A program made the translations under genes and the position numbers. 64,000 bases of DNA from an uncultured Aquimarina sp. GTDB taxonomy: Bacteria; Bacteroidota; Bacteroidia; Flavobacteriales; Flavobacteriaceae. Below the pieces are notes generated by a model. The model had not been told where the DNA came from, did no database searches, and was given only the letters and a program-made list of their open reading frames with translations. Below, in pieces: positions 62,757 through 64,000 of the stretch. Positions within the stretch are counted from its first letter, which is position 1. Each line of letters starts with the position of its first letter. The stretch spans positions 1 to 64,000 of the forward strand of contig CANMLL010000005.1 in assembly GCA_947498775.1 (NCBI GenBank), written 5' to 3'.

Positions 62757-64000
62757 ATGAAAAATAAAATAATATACATTCTTTTCATTGCGTTTGCATT
62801 AAGCTCTTGCGATGATACTTTAGAACAACAATTTTCAAATAGTGTAGAGGTATCTGATGCTATCATTGATCTCAATTCTTTAAATCTTGCTGTTAATGGA
62901 TCATATAGCTTATTTACAGATATAGATATTTACAATCGTACAATGCTACTAATTCCTGAAGTTCTGTCGGATAACGCCTTTATAGATGCATTTGATAACA
63001 CCGGTAGATATCTTGATTTTGATTTGTATACGGTTAATGCAAATAACGGTAATATAGATAGAACTTGGAATGATCTCACACGTATAATTGCTTCAACTTC
63101 TATAATTATAGAAAAAGCTAAGTTAATATCTTTTCTTGAATCTGAACAAGAGGATGCAGAACAATATCAGGGAGAAGCTTACGCGCTTAGGGCATTAGCA
63201 TTTCATAATATGCAGCTATTATTTGCGCAACCTTATAATTTTAGTGCAGATGCTTCTCACTTGGGAGTACCTATTCCAGACTTTGAGGAGTTAGGTGATG
63301 GGGGAACTATACAAACACCAGCTAGGAGTACTACGGCTCAGGTTTACCAACAAATTGAAGATGATTTATTGGTAGCCATAGACTTATTAAATAATAACGA
63401 GACGGGAAAAAAACGAATGAATTTATACGCAGCAAAAGGGTTATTAGCGAGAGTTTATTTACATATGGAAAATTGGACTGAAGCAAGAAACTTGGCTACT
63501 GATGTAATAGAAAATAGCGGAAGTGAGCTTTTAGAAAACAATGAATATCTTGCTAGCTGGGGACTTGAGTCAAATAAGGAGACATTACTGGTTTTGGTTA
63601 ATACTGCTGTAGATAACTCAGGTTCTAACTCCATAAGCCACTTTTATCTTAACTATGAGGATGCTTTTGCTACAGATGATTTTGTTAGTATTTTGGGAGA
63701 TACTACCGATATTAGAAAAAACTTATATCCACGCGATGGAGATGTAAATCTAGTTGAAAAATTTCCTAGAAGTACCGTTAGGGATGATAAAATTCAGATT
63801 TTAAGACTATCAGAAATGTATTTAATTAAAGCAGAGGCACATGCACAATTGACCGAGGATATACAAGCGCAAGAAGCCTTGGATGCAATTAGACAGAGAG
63901 CAGAACCTACAGCAGCACCTTCAACTGAAACAGGACAGGTATTAATTGATAAGATTATACTAGAAAGGCGTAAAGAATTAGCGTTCGAAGGATTTAGATT
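62757..64000 (+). CDS. SusD/RagB-family surface lipoprotein, 5' part (cut by window edge)
   Basis: The ORF begins at 62757, 10 bases after the SusC gene, and is open to the window end (about 414 codons). It starts MKNKIIYILFIAFALSSC, a lipoprotein signal with Cys18. It then shows SusD features: GEAYALRALAFHNMQLLFAQ, RMNLYAAKGLLARVYLHMENW and ILRLSEMYLIKAEAHAQ. SusD proteins bind substrate on the cell surface and lid the SusC barrel. The last part and the true C-terminus are not in the window. Confidence 0.95.
   Translation, partial: MKNKIIYILFIAFALSSCDDTLEQQFSNSVEVSDAIIDLNSLNLAVNGSYSLFTDIDIYNRTMLLIPEVLSDNAFIDAFDNTGRYLDFDLYTVNANNGNIDRTWNDLTRIIASTSIIIEKAKLISFLESEQEDAEQYQGEAYALRALAFHNMQLLFAQPYNFSADASHLGVPIPDFEELGDGGTIQTPARSTTAQVYQQIEDDLLVAIDLLNNNETGKKRMNLYAAKGLLARVYLHMENWTEARNLATDVIENSGSELLENNEYLASWGLESNKETLLVLVNTAVDNSGSNSISHFYLNYEDAFATDDFVSILGDTTDIRKNLYPRDGDVNLVEKFPRSTVRDDKIQILRLSEMYLIKAEAHAQLTEDIQAQEALDAIRQRAEPTAAPSTETGQVLIDKIILERRKELAFEGFR

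Overview
The window is low-GC DNA from a member of the Bacteroidota, most likely a marine Flavobacteriaceae (Aquimarina-like at a guess; the genus cannot be fixed from this). The evidence is SusC/SusD and FecIR-type genes, many Bacteroidota-type lipoproteins, a dehydrocapnine (sulfonolipid) synthase relative, DUF4252 genes, promoter-like TAnnTTTG boxes and core genes (prfB, dnaN, clpC, gyrA, purB) of flavobacterial type. No tRNA, rRNA, CRISPR array or prophage was seen.

Layout. 1-436: one end of an IS1182-type insertion sequence. 0.5-9.2 kb: outer-membrane receptor, arsC, prfB with its programmed frameshift, a secreted metalloprotease, threonine aldolase, a YegP-like protein and a YbaB protein. 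9.4-14.9 kb: oligopeptidase B, then a cysteate-synthase-like enzyme and an alpha-oxoamine synthase that together look like a sulfonolipid (capnine) locus, then OmpW. 15-22.7 kb: threonine/serine dehydratase; a GCS2-CBS fusion coupled to an aspartoacylase-like hydrolase; and a three-gene hydrolase/reductase operon. 22.8-27.1 kb: TPR lipoprotein, extended SDR, a small lipoprotein with a decayed tail, dnaN and a DinB-like protein. 27.2-34.9 kb: cobalamin salvage and uptake (cobU-cobT-cobS-cobC-btuF-btuC), divergent from a cobalamin riboswitch and a BtuB-like receptor. 35-38 kb: two tandem S41 protease lipoproteins, one frameshifted. 38.2-40.5 kb: ECF sigma factor operon with two DUF4252 genes, split by a foldback element. 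40.6-44.5 kb: purB, a 25-copy 8-bp tandem repeat, a HEAT-like protein, a haem-binding protein and a sirtuin. 45.2-49.7 kb: LytTR regulator with a substituted receiver, two paralogous tiny lipopeptides, a TPR histidine kinase and its response regulator. 49.7-57.3 kb: a small gene with a MITE at its start codon, clpC, gyrA and a TPR protein. 57.7-64 kb: ECF sigma, FecR, SusC and the start of SusD.

The strongest candidate for an undescribed system is 45.2-49.7 kb. Two adjacent 54- and 55-residue lipoprotein precursors align without gaps and share a C-terminal block (TDGQNAG). They form their own terminator-bounded unit just before a TPR-containing histidine kinase and a LuxR-like response regulator. 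This layout suggests a secreted-peptide or surface-lipopeptide signal read by a TPR sensor. Function is inferred, not shown.

Several small repeat elements were also found: a 185-bp MITE with 26-bp inverted repeats and an 8-bp target duplication, two foldback elements sharing related ends, and 7-bp and 8-bp tandem arrays.
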